From contig CAKSPN010000006.1 in the NCBI GenBank assembly GCA_934481375.1, forward strand, positions 1 to 24,230: DNA of 24,230 bases, read 5' to 3'. The first letter of the stretch is position 1. Each line of letters opens with the position of its first letter. Made by a program: the position numbers and the translations under genes. The notes below the pieces were generated by a model. It made no database searches. It saw nothing but the letters and a program-made list of their open reading frames with translations, and was not told the DNA's origin. This stretch comes from an uncultured Clostridia bacterium. GTDB taxonomy: Bacteria > Bacillota > Clostridia > UBA1381. Below are positions 1 through 7,513 of the stretch, one piece after another.

Positions 1-2837
1 AGCAGGGACGTTTCCGTCAGAACCTTCTCGGTAAGCGTGTTGACTATTCGGGACGTTCGGTTATCGTTGTAGGACCGGAAATGAAGATATATCAGTGCGG
101 TGTGCCTAAGGAAATGGCTATAGAGCTGTTCAAGCCGTTCGTAATGAAAGAGCTTGTTTCAAGAGGTCTTGCTCATAATATAAAGAGCGCAAAGAGAATG
201 GTTGAAAGAACAAAGCCGGAGATTTGGGACGTTCTTGAGGACGTCATAAAGGAACACCCCGTTTTGCTGAACCGTGCTCCTACGCTTCACAGACTCGGTA
301 TCCAGGCATTTGAGCCGAGATTGGTTGAGGGACACGCTTTAAAACTGCATCCGCTCGTTTGTACCGCTTACAACGCCGACTTCGACGGTGATCAGATGGC
401 TATCCACGTACCGCTCTCGCCCGAGGCGCAGTCGGAGGCACGTTTCCTGATGCTCAGTGCAAACAACCTCTTAAAGCCGCAGGACGGCCACCCCGTAACA
501 GTTCCTACACAGGATATGATTTTGGGAAGTTACTGGCTTACAATCGTGCGTGAGGACTATTCCGAGATAGCGGACGAAATAGCCGAAGATGCGGCAAAAT
601 CCGCATACCTTGACGAGATAATCGCCAAGAAAGGCTCGGAGGAGGACCTCGTAATATACAACGAGGACGAGCCGATAAAGAGCTTTGCATCGGCAAAGGA
701 CGCACTTCTTGCCGCAAAAGAGCTTAAAGGCGTAAAGATAAACGAAACAGCAATAAAGGAAAACCCCGTAACGCTTGAACTTGCGGACGGTCCTGTAAGA
801 ATTTCGTTGAAATCGCTGTTTACCGAGGCTAAAAAGCTTACGGAAAAGATTTTTATAAACAAGGACGAAGCGCTCCTTTCATATGCAAACCACCAGGTTT
901 CATTGCATGAAAAAATCAAGGTAAGCATAGCGGGTACGGTAAACGGTAAGGATATTTCGAGACTTGTCGAAACGACTGTCGGAAGAATTATCTTCAATAA
1001 TAATATTCCGCAGGACCTCGGCTTTGTCGACAGAACAAACGAGGACGAGGCGCTTAAGCTTGAAGTTGACTTTATCGTAAAGAAAAAACAGCTCGGAGAT
1101 ATTATCGGACGCTGTATAAATACTCACGGAACATCAATAACGGCGGTTATGCTTGACGCCATCAAGGCAACAGGCTACAAGTATTCGACATTAAGTGCGA
1201 TTACGGTTGCCGTAAGCGACATCGAGGTTCCGGAAAAGAAGAAGGATATTCTTGCCGACGCCGAAAAGGAAGTCGAAGATATTACCTCAAAGTTCCGTTT
1301 CGGTTTGCTGACAGACGAAGAAAGATACCAGCAGGTAATCAAAATTTGGGCAGCAGCATCGGAAAAGGTCACAAACGCCATGCTTGAACATCTGGGCGAA
1401 TTTAACCCGATATATATGATGGCGGACTCGGGTGCACGAGGAAGTATCAACCAGATTCGTCAGCTTGCCGCAATGCGTGGTCTTATGGCGGATACACAGG
1501 GTAACACGGTAGAAATTCCTATCCGTGCAAACTTCCGAGAGGGTCTTAACGTACTTGAATACTTCATCTCATCGCACGGTGCGAGAAAAGGTCTTACCGA
1601 TACGGCTTTGAGAACAGCCGACTCAGGATACCTCACAAGACGTCTTGTCGATGTATCGCAGGATGTTATAGTCCGTGAAATCGACTGCGGAACGCAGGAG
1701 GGCGAATGGGTAACGGAGATAACGGACGGCAAAGAGAGCATCGAGCCGCTTTATGACCGTATCGAGGGCCGTGTGGCAATGCAGGACGTTGTACACCCCG
1801 AAACGGGTGAGGTTCTTGCAAAGGCAGACGAGCTTATAAGCGCAAGACAGGCTGAGAGCATTGTCAAAGCGGGAATTGAAAAAGTATATATCAGAAGCGT
1901 ACTTACGTGTAAGTCGAAAATCGGCGTGTGCGCTAAGTGTTACGGTAAAAACCTGGCAACAGGTCAGCTTGTAAATATCGGCGAAGCTGTAGGTATCATA
2001 GCCGCACAGTCAATCGGTGAGCCGGGTACACAGCTTACGATGCGTACCTTCCATGCCGGCGGTGTTGCATCGGGCAGCGATATTACGCAGGGTCTTCCCC
2101 GTATTGAGGAGCTTTTCGAGGCAAGACGTCCTAAGGGTCTTGCAATAATCTCCGAAATCGGCGGACGTGTAACCGTAAGCGATACAAAGAGAAAACGTGA
2201 GGTTACCGTTTCAAACGACGAAACAGGCGAGGCAAAGACTTATGCAATTCCTTACGGTTCAAGCATCAAAGTGCATGACGGCGACGTTATCGAGCCGGGC
2301 GGCGAGATAACCGCAGGTTCGGTAAACCCGAACGATATTCTCCGTATTAACGGTCCCGACGCCGTTCAGGTGTATATCACACGTGAAGTACAGAGAACTT
2401 ACCGTATGCAGGGTGTTGACATCAACGACAAGCACGTTGAGGTTATAACACGTCAGATGTTACGTAAGGTAAGAGTCGAAGAAGCAGGCGACACCGATCT
2501 TCTCATAGGCTCGCTTATAGATATATTCGAGCTTGAAGAAGCAAACAAGAGAGTTGACGAGCGTGGCGGCGGCGAGCATGCAACGTATTCGCCGGTTCTT
2601 CTGGGTATCACAAAGGCTTCTCTTGCAACGGAATCGTTCCTTTCGGCGGCATCGTTCCAGGAAACCACAAAGGTTCTTACGGACGCAGCCATCAAGGGTA
2701 AGGTCGATCCGCTCCTCGGTCTTAAGGAAAATGTTATTATCGGTAAGCTTATCCCCGCAGGTACGGGTATGAGTATGTATAAGGACATCAACATCACAAT
2801 AGACGGCGAGGAAGTGCCGGACGAGGATATAGACTAA
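1..2837 (+). CDS. rpoC: DNA-directed RNA polymerase subunit beta' (3' part, start lies outside the window)
   Basis: This is the catalytic beta' subunit of RNA polymerase, which carries the magnesium-binding active site. The reading frame is open from base 3, and the first residues (QGRFRQNLLGKRVDYSGRSV) match the conserved stretch before the active site, so roughly 320 N-terminal residues are missing. The active-site motif NADFDGDQMA is encoded at about 372-401. The second zinc site is visible as CGTQEGEW near 1686 and CKSKIGVCAKC near 1908. The C-terminal SFLSAASFQETTKVLT block is intact and the TAA stop is at 2835-2837. One oddity is about 90 extra residues (about 543-846) between GSYWLT and the INKDEALLSY segment, where B. 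subtilis has only a short linker. The gene ends at a terminator and is not followed by the usual rplGB/rpsL/rpsG/fusA genes. Identity is certain; the role of the insertion is unknown. Confidence 0.98.
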   Translation, partial: QGRFRQNLLGKRVDYSGRSVIVVGPEMKIYQCGVPKEMAIELFKPFVMKELVSRGLAHNIKSAKRMVERTKPEIWDVLEDVIKEHPVLLNRAPTLHRLGIQAFEPRLVEGHALKLHPLVCTAYNADFDGDQMAIHVPLSPEAQSEARFLMLSANNLLKPQDGHPVTVPTQDMILGSYWLTIVREDYSEIADEIAEDAAKSAYLDEIIAKKGSEEDLVIYNEDEPIKSFASAKDALLAAKELKGVKINETAIKENPVTLELADGPVRISLKSLFTEAKKLTEKIFINKDEALLSYANHQVSLHEKIKVSIAGTVNGKDISRLVETTVGRIIFNNNIPQDLGFVDRTNEDEALKLEVDFIVKKKQLGDIIGRCINTHGTSITAVMLDAIKATGYKYSTLSAITVAVSDIEVPEKKKDILADAEKEVEDITSKFRFGLLTDEERYQQVIKIWAAASEKVTNAMLEHLGEFNPIYMMADSGARGSINQIRQLAAMRGLMADTQGNTVEIPIRANFREGLNVLEYFISSHGARKGLTDTALRTADSGYLTRRLVDVSQDVIVREIDCGTQEGEWVTEITDGKESIEPLYDRIEGRVAMQDVVHPETGEVLAKADELISARQAESIVKAGIEKVYIRSVLTCKSKIGVCAKCYGKNLATGQLVNIGEAVGIIAAQSIGEPGTQLTMRTFHAGGVASGSDITQGLPRIEELFEARRPKGLAIISEIGGRVTVSDTKRKREVTVSNDETGEAKTYAIPYGSSIKVHDGDVIEPGGEITAGSVNPNDILRINGPDAVQVYITREVQRTYRMQGVDINDKHVEVITRQMLRKVRVEEAGDTDLLIGSLIDIFELEEANKRVDERGGGEHATYSPVLLGITKASLATESFLSAASFQETTKVLTDAAIKGKVDPLLGLKENVIIGKLIPAGTGMSMYKDINITIDGEEVPDEDID

Positions 2838-2843
2838 AAAAAC

Positions 2844-2888
2844 AAAAACTGTCGAAACACTCTTTTATGAGGCTTCGGCAGTTTTTTT
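2844..2888 (+). terminator. Rho-independent terminator of rpoC
   Basis: The arms ACTGTCGAA (2848-2856) and TTCGGCAGT (2874-2882) pair with one G-U wobble. A small inner CTC/GAG pairing lies between them, and a run of seven T follows immediately. It starts 10 nt after the rpoC stop and separates rpoC from the CIRCE-controlled hsp20 unit. Confidence 0.9.
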
Positions 2889-2894
2889 GTACCG

Positions 2895-2925
2895 TTTTAG
2901 CACTCTCTCTGTGAGAGTGCTAAAA
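2895..2925 (+). promoter_or_regulatory. CIRCE operator (HrcA binding site)
   Basis: The sequence reads TTAGCACTC-N9-GAGTGCTAA at 2897-2923, an exact match to the CIRCE consensus with the canonical 9-nt spacer. The symmetry extends to 13-bp arms (2895-2907 and 2913-2925). CIRCE is bound by the heat-shock repressor HrcA, whose classical targets are the groE and dnaK operons. Here the only gene it can control on the + strand is hsp20. Confidence 0.96.
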
Positions 2926-2963
2926 TTCACACAATGTTAATTTTTATATAACACATTTATAAT
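2926..2963 (+). promoter_or_regulatory. Candidate hsp20 promoter region
   Basis: TTCACA (2926-2931) abuts CIRCE and is followed by TATAAC (2947-2952) with a short 15-bp spacer. A perfect TATAAT at 2958-2963 has only a poor -35 (TGTTAA, 2935-2940) at 17 bp. Either would put the operator against or just upstream of the -35. The region is AT-rich, with further TATAAT-like strings at 2974-2984, so the exact start point is uncertain. Confidence 0.45.
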
Positions 2964-2987
2964 AAATAGGTTATATAATATAATTGT

Positions 2988-3106
2988 TAAAGGAAATAAA
3001 GAACCTTTAGCAAATATTAATAAGTAACGGCGGATAACCTGTTAATCCAAATCCGCCGTGTATAAATTTAATCGGATTAGGTAAATATGATCGGAGGTAA
3101 TTTATA
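2988..3106 (+). promoter_or_regulatory. Structured 5' leader of hsp20 (possible RNA thermometer)
   Basis: Three nested or serial complementarities lie between the promoter and the start codon. They are TAAAGG/CCTTTA (2988-2993 with 3004-3009), a GC-rich perfect 9-bp hairpin ACGGCGGAT/ATCCGCCGT (3027-3035 with 3051-3059), and an all A/U 8-bp pairing TATAAATT/AATTTATA (3061-3068 with 3099-3106). The last includes the A of the start codon and flanks the ribosome binding site GGAGG (3093-3097). Neither hairpin is followed by a T-run, so they are not terminators. A leader that hides the start region of a small heat-shock gene resembles known thermometers, but no specific class was recognised. Confidence 0.4.
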
Positions 3107-3558
3107 TGTTTGAAATGAGACCGTTTAACCGTAAAAACAGTATGAGGAATTATAATCCTTTCAATGAGCTTGAAGATATGGAAAAGAGCTTTTTCGGAAA
3201 TCCGTTCGGATTTTTCGAGGGCGGATTGTCGGAGTTTAAAACCGATATTTCCGATAACGGCAGTGAATATCTGCTCGAGGCTGATATGCCCGGCTTCAAG
3301 AAAGAGGATATAAACCTTGATATTAACGGCGATACGCTTACGATAAGCGCAGTGCGCCGCTCGGACAGCGAGGAAAAAGACAAGAAAAACAATTATATCA
3401 GACGTGAACGTTCATACGGCGAATACAGCCGTCAGTTCGATGTTTCGGGCGTTGATACCGCAAAAATAAAAGCAAAATACGATAACGGTATCTTAAAGCT
3501 TACAATGCCGAAAAAAGACGGCTATCTGAATAATTCAAAGCATCTTGAAATCGAATAA
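3106..3558 (+). CDS. hsp20: Small heat shock protein, Hsp20/alpha-crystallin family
   Basis: The 150-residue protein is an ATP-independent holdase chaperone that binds unfolding proteins in the cytoplasm. The N-terminal third (RNYNPFNELEDMEKSFFGNPF) is the typical divergent arm. The alpha-crystallin domain runs from about residue 43 (FKTDISDNGSEYLLEADMPG) to about 138 and includes the family signature AKYDNGILKLTMPK. The C-terminus (HLEIE) carries a weak version of the IxI oligomerisation motif. The start is fixed by GGAGG at 3093-3097, eight bases before ATG. The gene is monocistronic, with CIRCE upstream and a strong terminator downstream, so HrcA heat-shock control is expected. Length and motifs are ordinary for the family. 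Confidence 0.96.
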   Translation: MFEMRPFNRKNSMRNYNPFNELEDMEKSFFGNPFGFFEGGLSEFKTDISDNGSEYLLEADMPGFKKEDINLDINGDTLTISAVRRSDSEEKDKKNNYIRRERSYGEYSRQFDVSGVDTAKIKAKYDNGILKLTMPKKDGYLNNSKHLEIE

Positions 3559-3563
3559 TAAAA

Positions 3564-3602
3564 CCCGACCCCGGCATACTTGTCGGGGTCGGGCTGTTTT
3601 TT
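3564..3602 (+). terminator. Rho-independent terminator of hsp20
   Basis: A perfect 10-bp GC-rich stem, CCCGACCCCG (3564-3573) with CGGGGTCGGG (3584-3593), is followed by CT and seven T (3596-3602). It lies 6 nt after the hsp20 stop. Confidence 0.95.
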
Positions 3603-3606
3603 CCTG

Positions 3607-3635
3607 TTGCATTAAGCCGAAAAATGCGGTATAAT
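3607..3635 (+). promoter_or_regulatory. Sigma-A type promoter for the M16 peptidase gene
   Basis: TTGCAT (3607-3612), a 17-bp spacer and a perfect TATAAT (3630-3635) stand 33 nt before the start codon. The -35 begins right after the T-run of the hsp20 terminator. Confidence 0.7.
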
Positions 3636-3667
3636 ATGTACATATTATAAATCACAGGGGTTAATTT

Positions 3668-4912
3668 ATGTATATATACAAAACATTATCAAACGGAATA
3701 CGTGTGGTGGCGGAAAAAATTCCGTATTTAAAATCCGTATCTATAGGAGTGTGGGTGGGAAACGGCTCACGCTATGAGAAAAAAGAAGAAAACGGAATAT
3801 CGCATTTTATAGAGCATATGCTGTTTAAGGGGACATATAAAAGGAGCGCCGGCGAGCTTGCAAGCGAAATTGATGCCGTCGGCGGACAGATAAATGCTTT
3901 TACGGCACGTGAATACACCTGCTTTTATACCAAAACGCTCGACGCTCATGCATCTGTCGCAATGGACGTGCTTTCCGATATGATTTTCAATTCAAAGCTC
4001 TCCGATGAGGATATAAACCTTGAGAGGGGCGTTATTGCCGAGGAGATAAATATGTACGAGGACAGCCCGGAGGATTTGGTGTACGATTTGTTTTCGGAGG
4101 CTGTATGGGGCGATACGCCGATGGGCAGAACAATACTCGGCACAAAGGAGAGCCTTTGCGGAATAAATTCCGATGTTATGCGTGCGTATATGGAAACTCA
4201 CTACACCTGCGATAATATGATAATTTCCGTTTCGGGAAATCTTTGCGAGAATTTTTTTGAACTGTTGGAACAATATTTCGGAAAAGCAAGTCTAAATAAA
4301 GGAAAGCCGCAAATGCCGGAGGCAGAGTATCAGAGCGGAAGCATAGTGCGCCGCAAGGATATTGAACAGCTTCAGCTTGTTGTCGGCTTTAAGGGAATAG
4401 ACATAATGGACGATTCCGTTTACAGCCTTTTAGTGTTCAACAATGTTTTCGGGAGCGGAATGTCGTCAAGACTGTTTCAGAATATACGTGAAAAGTACGG
4501 TCTTGTTTACTCGATTTGCGCAGGACACAGCGCATACATAAATACGGGAACGTTTGATATTTCCGCCGGAATGAGCGCCGAAAATCTTCCTAAGGTTGCG
4601 GAGCTTATCAGCAATGAAATCGACAGGGTAAAGCGTGATAAGCTTACAAAATCGGAGGTGGATACGGCAAAGGAAATGCTCAAAGGCAGCTATATTTTAA
4701 GCTACGAAAGCACCGGTGCAAGAATGCAGGGTGCGGGGCGTTCGCTTTTGCTGGATAAGCCTATCTATACCCAGGAGGAGGCTCTGGAAAAAATTGACGC
4801 TGTATCGGTTGACTCAACTGCGGAAATAATAGACAGAGTGCTTGACACAAAAACGGTTTCAACTGCGGCGGTAGGTCAGACAGAAACCCTTGACGGGCTG
4901 TTTAATTATTAA
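3668..4912 (+). CDS. M16 family zinc metallopeptidase (mitochondrial processing peptidase-like, YmxG type)
   Basis: The 414-residue protein is a single-unit M16B peptidase of the PqqL/YmxG group, probably cytoplasmic because no signal peptide is seen. The inverted zinc motif HFIEH is at residues 46-50, with His46 and His50 as ligands and Glu49 as catalytic base. The third ligand is Glu126 in ERGVIAEEINMYED, 76 residues later. The C-terminal half carries the conserved SSRLFQNIREKYGLVYS segment, whose Arg/Tyr pair closes over the substrate. The start follows AGGGG at 3656-3660. In many Firmicutes this gene lies near pnp and dut; here it is alone with its own promoter. The substrate is not known for this clade. 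Confidence 0.94.
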   Translation: MYIYKTLSNGIRVVAEKIPYLKSVSIGVWVGNGSRYEKKEENGISHFIEHMLFKGTYKRSAGELASEIDAVGGQINAFTAREYTCFYTKTLDAHASVAMDVLSDMIFNSKLSDEDINLERGVIAEEINMYEDSPEDLVYDLFSEAVWGDTPMGRTILGTKESLCGINSDVMRAYMETHYTCDNMIISVSGNLCENFFELLEQYFGKASLNKGKPQMPEAEYQSGSIVRRKDIEQLQLVVGFKGIDIMDDSVYSLLVFNNVFGSGMSSRLFQNIREKYGLVYSICAGHSAYINTGTFDISAGMSAENLPKVAELISNEIDRVKRDKLTKSEVDTAKEMLKGSYILSYESTGARMQGAGRSLLLDKPIYTQEEALEKIDAVSVDSTAEIIDRVLDTKTVSTAAVGQTETLDGLFNY

Positions 4913-4946
4913 ATGTTTATAAACTTATTGCGTATCCGCTTGCAAT

Positions 4947-4976
4947 TTGAACAAAAATGTACTAAACTGATATTAA
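4947..4976 (+). promoter_or_regulatory. Weak candidate promoter for ireB
   Basis: TTGAAC (4947-4952), an 18-bp spacer and TATTAA (4971-4976) lie in the gap after the peptidase gene. No terminator was seen at the end of that gene, so read-through is also possible. Confidence 0.35.
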
Positions 4977-5040
4977 GAGAAACAAATGAGCTTCGTTTCG
5001 GAGTTTGAATAAATACGCTTTAAGCAAAGGAGTGACCGAT

Positions 5041-5292
5041 ATGGATATAAGCGAAACAATGAAAATCAATCTTGAGTTTGACAAGGCTCAGGAGGTAAAG
5101 GATATTGTATCAAAGGTGTACGAGGCGCTTAAAATAAAGGGTTACGACCCCATAAGCCAGATAGTAGGTTATATTCTTTCAGGAGATCCGACCTACATAA
5201 CAAGCTATAACGGCGCAAGGGGTCTGATTGTGAAAATCGAGCGTGACGAGCTTTTGGAGGAGTTTACAAAAACGTATATCAACACACTGTGA
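5041..5292 (+). CDS. ireB: IreB family regulatory phosphoprotein (UPF0297)
   Basis: The 83-residue cytoplasmic protein matches the IreB/YrzL family nearly end to end. The core KGYDPISQIVGYILSGDPTYI and the C-terminal ERDELLEEF are diagnostic. In Enterococcus faecalis IreB is phosphorylated by the Ser/Thr kinase IreK on N-terminal threonines. The equivalent region here is MDISETMKIN, with Thr6 aligned to the conserved position and Ser4 nearby. The ATG at 5041 is preferred over the in-frame TTG at 5005 because AAAGGAG (5026-5032) is correctly spaced for it and family similarity starts there. The usual partners, ruvX/yrrK and a DUF1292 gene, are absent here. A terminator follows directly. Confidence 0.94.
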   Translation: MDISETMKINLEFDKAQEVKDIVSKVYEALKIKGYDPISQIVGYILSGDPTYITSYNGARGLIVKIERDELLEEFTKTYINTL

Positions 5293-5307
5293 TAATGCGG
5301 CAATGGT

Positions 5308-5344
5308 GCTGCGGCGGTTTTTTTGGCTTGCCGCAGCTTTTTTT
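5308..5344 (+). terminator. Rho-independent terminator of ireB
   Basis: A perfect 8-bp stem GCTGCGGC (5308-5315) with GCCGCAGC (5330-5337) is followed by seven T. The loop itself contains a T-run. Confidence 0.92.
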
Positions 5345-5355
5345 GTTAAAATGTA

Positions 5356-5384
5356 TTGCAAAAAAAGGGATTTTGTGATATTCT
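5356..5384 (+). promoter_or_regulatory. Promoter of ilvE
   Basis: TTGCAA (5356-5361), a 17-bp spacer and TATTCT (5379-5384), with TG one base before the -10 (extended -10). The segment ATTTTGTGATAT (5370-5381) recurs with the same offset from TTGCAA in the promoter at 13302-13330, suggesting a shared control element. Confidence 0.65.
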
Positions 5385-5423
5385 AAAAGGTAAGATAAAA
5401 AGACATAACGGAGGCGTTTTATA

Positions 5424-6449
5424 ATGGAAAAGAAAAATATCGACTGGGCAAATCTTGGATTTGGCTATGTAAAAACCGATAAAAGATACGTTTCAAACTT
5501 TGTCGGCGGAAAATGGGACGAGGGTACTCTTACGGACGATAATACCGTGGTTTTGAACGAGTGCGCCGGAGTTTTGCAGTATGCGCAGACGGTATTTGAG
5601 GGACTTAAAGCCTACACGGCGGAAAACGGAAAGATAGTAATATTCCGTCCCGACCTTAACGCCGAAAGACTTGAGTCATCAGCAAAGAGAATGGAAATCC
5701 CCGTATTTCCGAAGGAAAGATTTATAGATGCGGTTGAGCAGACGGTGAGAGCAAATGCGGCATACGTACCGCCTTACGGCTCGGGTGCAACTCTGTATAT
5801 CCGTCCGTACATATTCGGATCGAATGCGGTAATAGGCGTTAAGCCGGCGGACGAATATCAGTTCAGAGTATTCACAACGCCCGTTGGACCGTATTTCAAG
5901 GGCGGCGCAAAGCCCGTCACAATTAAGGTGTCGGATTTTGACCGTGCCGCACCGAACGGAACGGGATTTATAAAAGCGGGACTTAACTATGCAATGAGTA
6001 TGCACGCAATCGTAACGGCTCATGCAGAGGGCTTTGACGAGAATATGTACCTTGACGCACGCACACGCACAAAGGTAGAGGAAACAGGCGGCGCAAACTT
6101 CATTTTCGTAACAAAGGACAACAAGGTTGTAACGCCTAAATCTTCAAGCATACTCCCGTCAATCACAAGACGTTCGCTTATGTATATAGCAAAGGAATAT
6201 CTCGGACTTGAGGCAGAGGAAAGAGAAGTTTACTTTGACGAGGTAAAGGACTTTGCGGAGTGCGGTCTTTGCGGTACGGCGGCTGTTATTTCGCCTGTCG
6301 GAAAGATTTACGACCACGGCAAGGAAATCTGTTTCCCGAGCGGTATGCAGGAAATGGGACCTGTGACAAAGAAACTGTACGAAACACTCACAGGCATACA
6401 GATGGGCAGAATAGAAGCTCCCGAAGGCTGGATAAGAACAATAGAATAA
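5424..6449 (+). CDS. ilvE: Branched-chain amino acid aminotransferase
   Basis: This class IV PLP-dependent aminotransferase interconverts leucine, isoleucine and valine with their 2-oxo acids, using glutamate/2-oxoglutarate. At 341 residues it has the normal length for the long IlvE type. Visible landmarks are QTVFEGLKAY (residues 55-64), the substrate-site segment ATLYIRPYIFG (122-132), the PLP lysine in GFIKAGLNYA (Lys184), EETGGANFIF, and the phosphate-binding block TPKSSSILPSITRRS. GGAGG (5410-5414) sets the start at 5424. The gene stands alone between its own promoter and a terminator, with no other ilv or leu genes nearby. Confidence 0.96.
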   Translation: MEKKNIDWANLGFGYVKTDKRYVSNFVGGKWDEGTLTDDNTVVLNECAGVLQYAQTVFEGLKAYTAENGKIVIFRPDLNAERLESSAKRMEIPVFPKERFIDAVEQTVRANAAYVPPYGSGATLYIRPYIFGSNAVIGVKPADEYQFRVFTTPVGPYFKGGAKPVTIKVSDFDRAAPNGTGFIKAGLNYAMSMHAIVTAHAEGFDENMYLDARTRTKVEETGGANFIFVTKDNKVVTPKSSSILPSITRRSLMYIAKEYLGLEAEEREVYFDEVKDFAECGLCGTAAVISPVGKIYDHGKEICFPSGMQEMGPVTKKLYETLTGIQMGRIEAPEGWIRTIE

Positions 6450-6473
6450 AGCCTGTAACAAGTGAAAAAAGAA

Positions 6474-6502
6474 CGGTAAAAATTTTTTTACCGCTCTTTT
6501 TG
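6474..6502 (+). terminator. Terminator of ilvE
   Basis: CGGTAAAAA pairs with TTTTTACCG around a very short loop (6474-6493) and CTCTTTTTG follows. The position, 24 nt after the ilvE stop, supports the call. Confidence 0.75.
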
Positions 6503-6545
6503 TTTACGAAATATAAACTTGTGAGCTACTGATGAATAGTATATA

Positions 6546-6597
6546 ATAATTATAGCATACAGCCCTTGTTTTTTCATCGGAAATTTGCTATAATTAT
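6546..6597 (+). promoter_or_regulatory. Promoter of yitT-GH operon, spanned by a 12-bp inverted repeat
   Basis: TTGTTT (6566-6571), a 17-bp spacer and TATAAT (6589-6594), with TGC before the -10 (extended -10). A perfect inverted repeat, ATAATTATAGCA (6546-6557) and TGCTATAATTAT (6586-6597), brackets the -35 and covers the -10. The right arm is the -10 itself, so the repeat could be a repressor site or just a mirrored extended -10 on the other strand. Confidence 0.65.
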
Positions 6598-6641
6598 GAA
6601 AAAATGCAGAAGCTTGTGCTGATATGAAAAAGGAGATATTT

Positions 6642-7502
6642 ATGAAAAAATCACTGAAACCGCTGAACTTTCTCTTGCTTGCGATAGCAGGCGTGGTAAA
6701 CGCTTTCGGAGTAACGGTGTTTATTGCACCCGTAATGCTCTATGACAGCGGAATATCGGGAACGTCCATCTTGCTTTCGCAGATTACGCCCGAATATCTT
6801 TCACTGTCGTTTTTCCTTTTGGTGCTTAACGTTCCGCTGTTTTTGTTCGGACTGAAAAAGCAGGGCAGGGTGTTTACGGTTTATGCGATTTTTACGGTGT
6901 TTGTATATTCCCTGAGCTCGTGGCTTATCACGGACGTACTGCCGATTGACGTGAGCATTGCGTCGCCGCTTGCGGGAGACGATCTCCTTTTGTGTGCGCT
7001 GTTCGGCGGACTTATTTCGGGAATAGGCAGCGGTCTTGCAATACGCTTTGGCGGTGCAATGGACGGCATCGAGGTGCTTGCGGTAATATTTGCAAAGCGG
7101 CTCGGCGTAACGGTGGGAACGTTTGTTATGGTGTATAACATTTTGCTGTATGTTGTGTGCGGCTTTGTAATGGACAGCTGGATTTTGCCGCTTTATTCAA
7201 TCGTGACATATGCGGCGGCTCTAAAGACAATCGACTTTATTGTCGAAGGCTTTGACCGCTCAAAAGCGGCGATGATAATAACGGAGTATCCCGAAAAAAT
7301 ATGTGCGGAGCTGTCCGAAATGTTTGAATGCGGTATGACCACCTTTGACGCAAAAGGATACTATTCGGACACAGAAAAAACAGTGGTGTACATTATCATA
7401 AACAGGTTTCAGATAGGGCGTATGAAAGAAACGGTGCATACGCTCGACCCGTCGGCGTACATAACGATTACCGAGGTTGCCGATGTATTCACAGCCAAAT
7501 AG
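6642..7502 (+). CDS. YitT family membrane protein (DUF161 + DUF2179)
   Basis: The 286-residue protein has about five or six hydrophobic membrane segments followed by a cytoplasmic domain from about residue 205 (GFDRSKAAMIITEYPEKI) that fits DUF2179. This is the standard layout of the YitT/YqfU/YvjA family found in Firmicutes. The family's transport or signalling role is not established. The ATG at 6642 is chosen because AAGGAG (6630-6635) is correctly spaced for it; an in-frame ATG at 6624 lacks a site. Its stop codon overlaps the ribosome binding site of the next gene, so the glycoside hydrolase behind it is co-transcribed and probably coupled. No substrate is suggested by the sequence. Confidence 0.9.
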   Translation: MKKSLKPLNFLLLAIAGVVNAFGVTVFIAPVMLYDSGISGTSILLSQITPEYLSLSFFLLVLNVPLFLFGLKKQGRVFTVYAIFTVFVYSLSSWLITDVLPIDVSIASPLAGDDLLLCALFGGLISGIGSGLAIRFGGAMDGIEVLAVIFAKRLGVTVGTFVMVYNILLYVVCGFVMDSWILPLYSIVTYAAALKTIDFIVEGFDRSKAAMIITEYPEKICAELSEMFECGMTTFDAKGYYSDTEKTVVYIIINRFQIGRMKETVHTLDPSAYITITEVADVFTAK

Positions 7503-7513
7503 GAGGATAAAAA

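Noticed and set aside
5005..5040. Upstream TTG start for ireB.
   Set aside because: The AAAGGAG at 5026-5032 would be inside the gene, and family similarity begins at ATG 5041.
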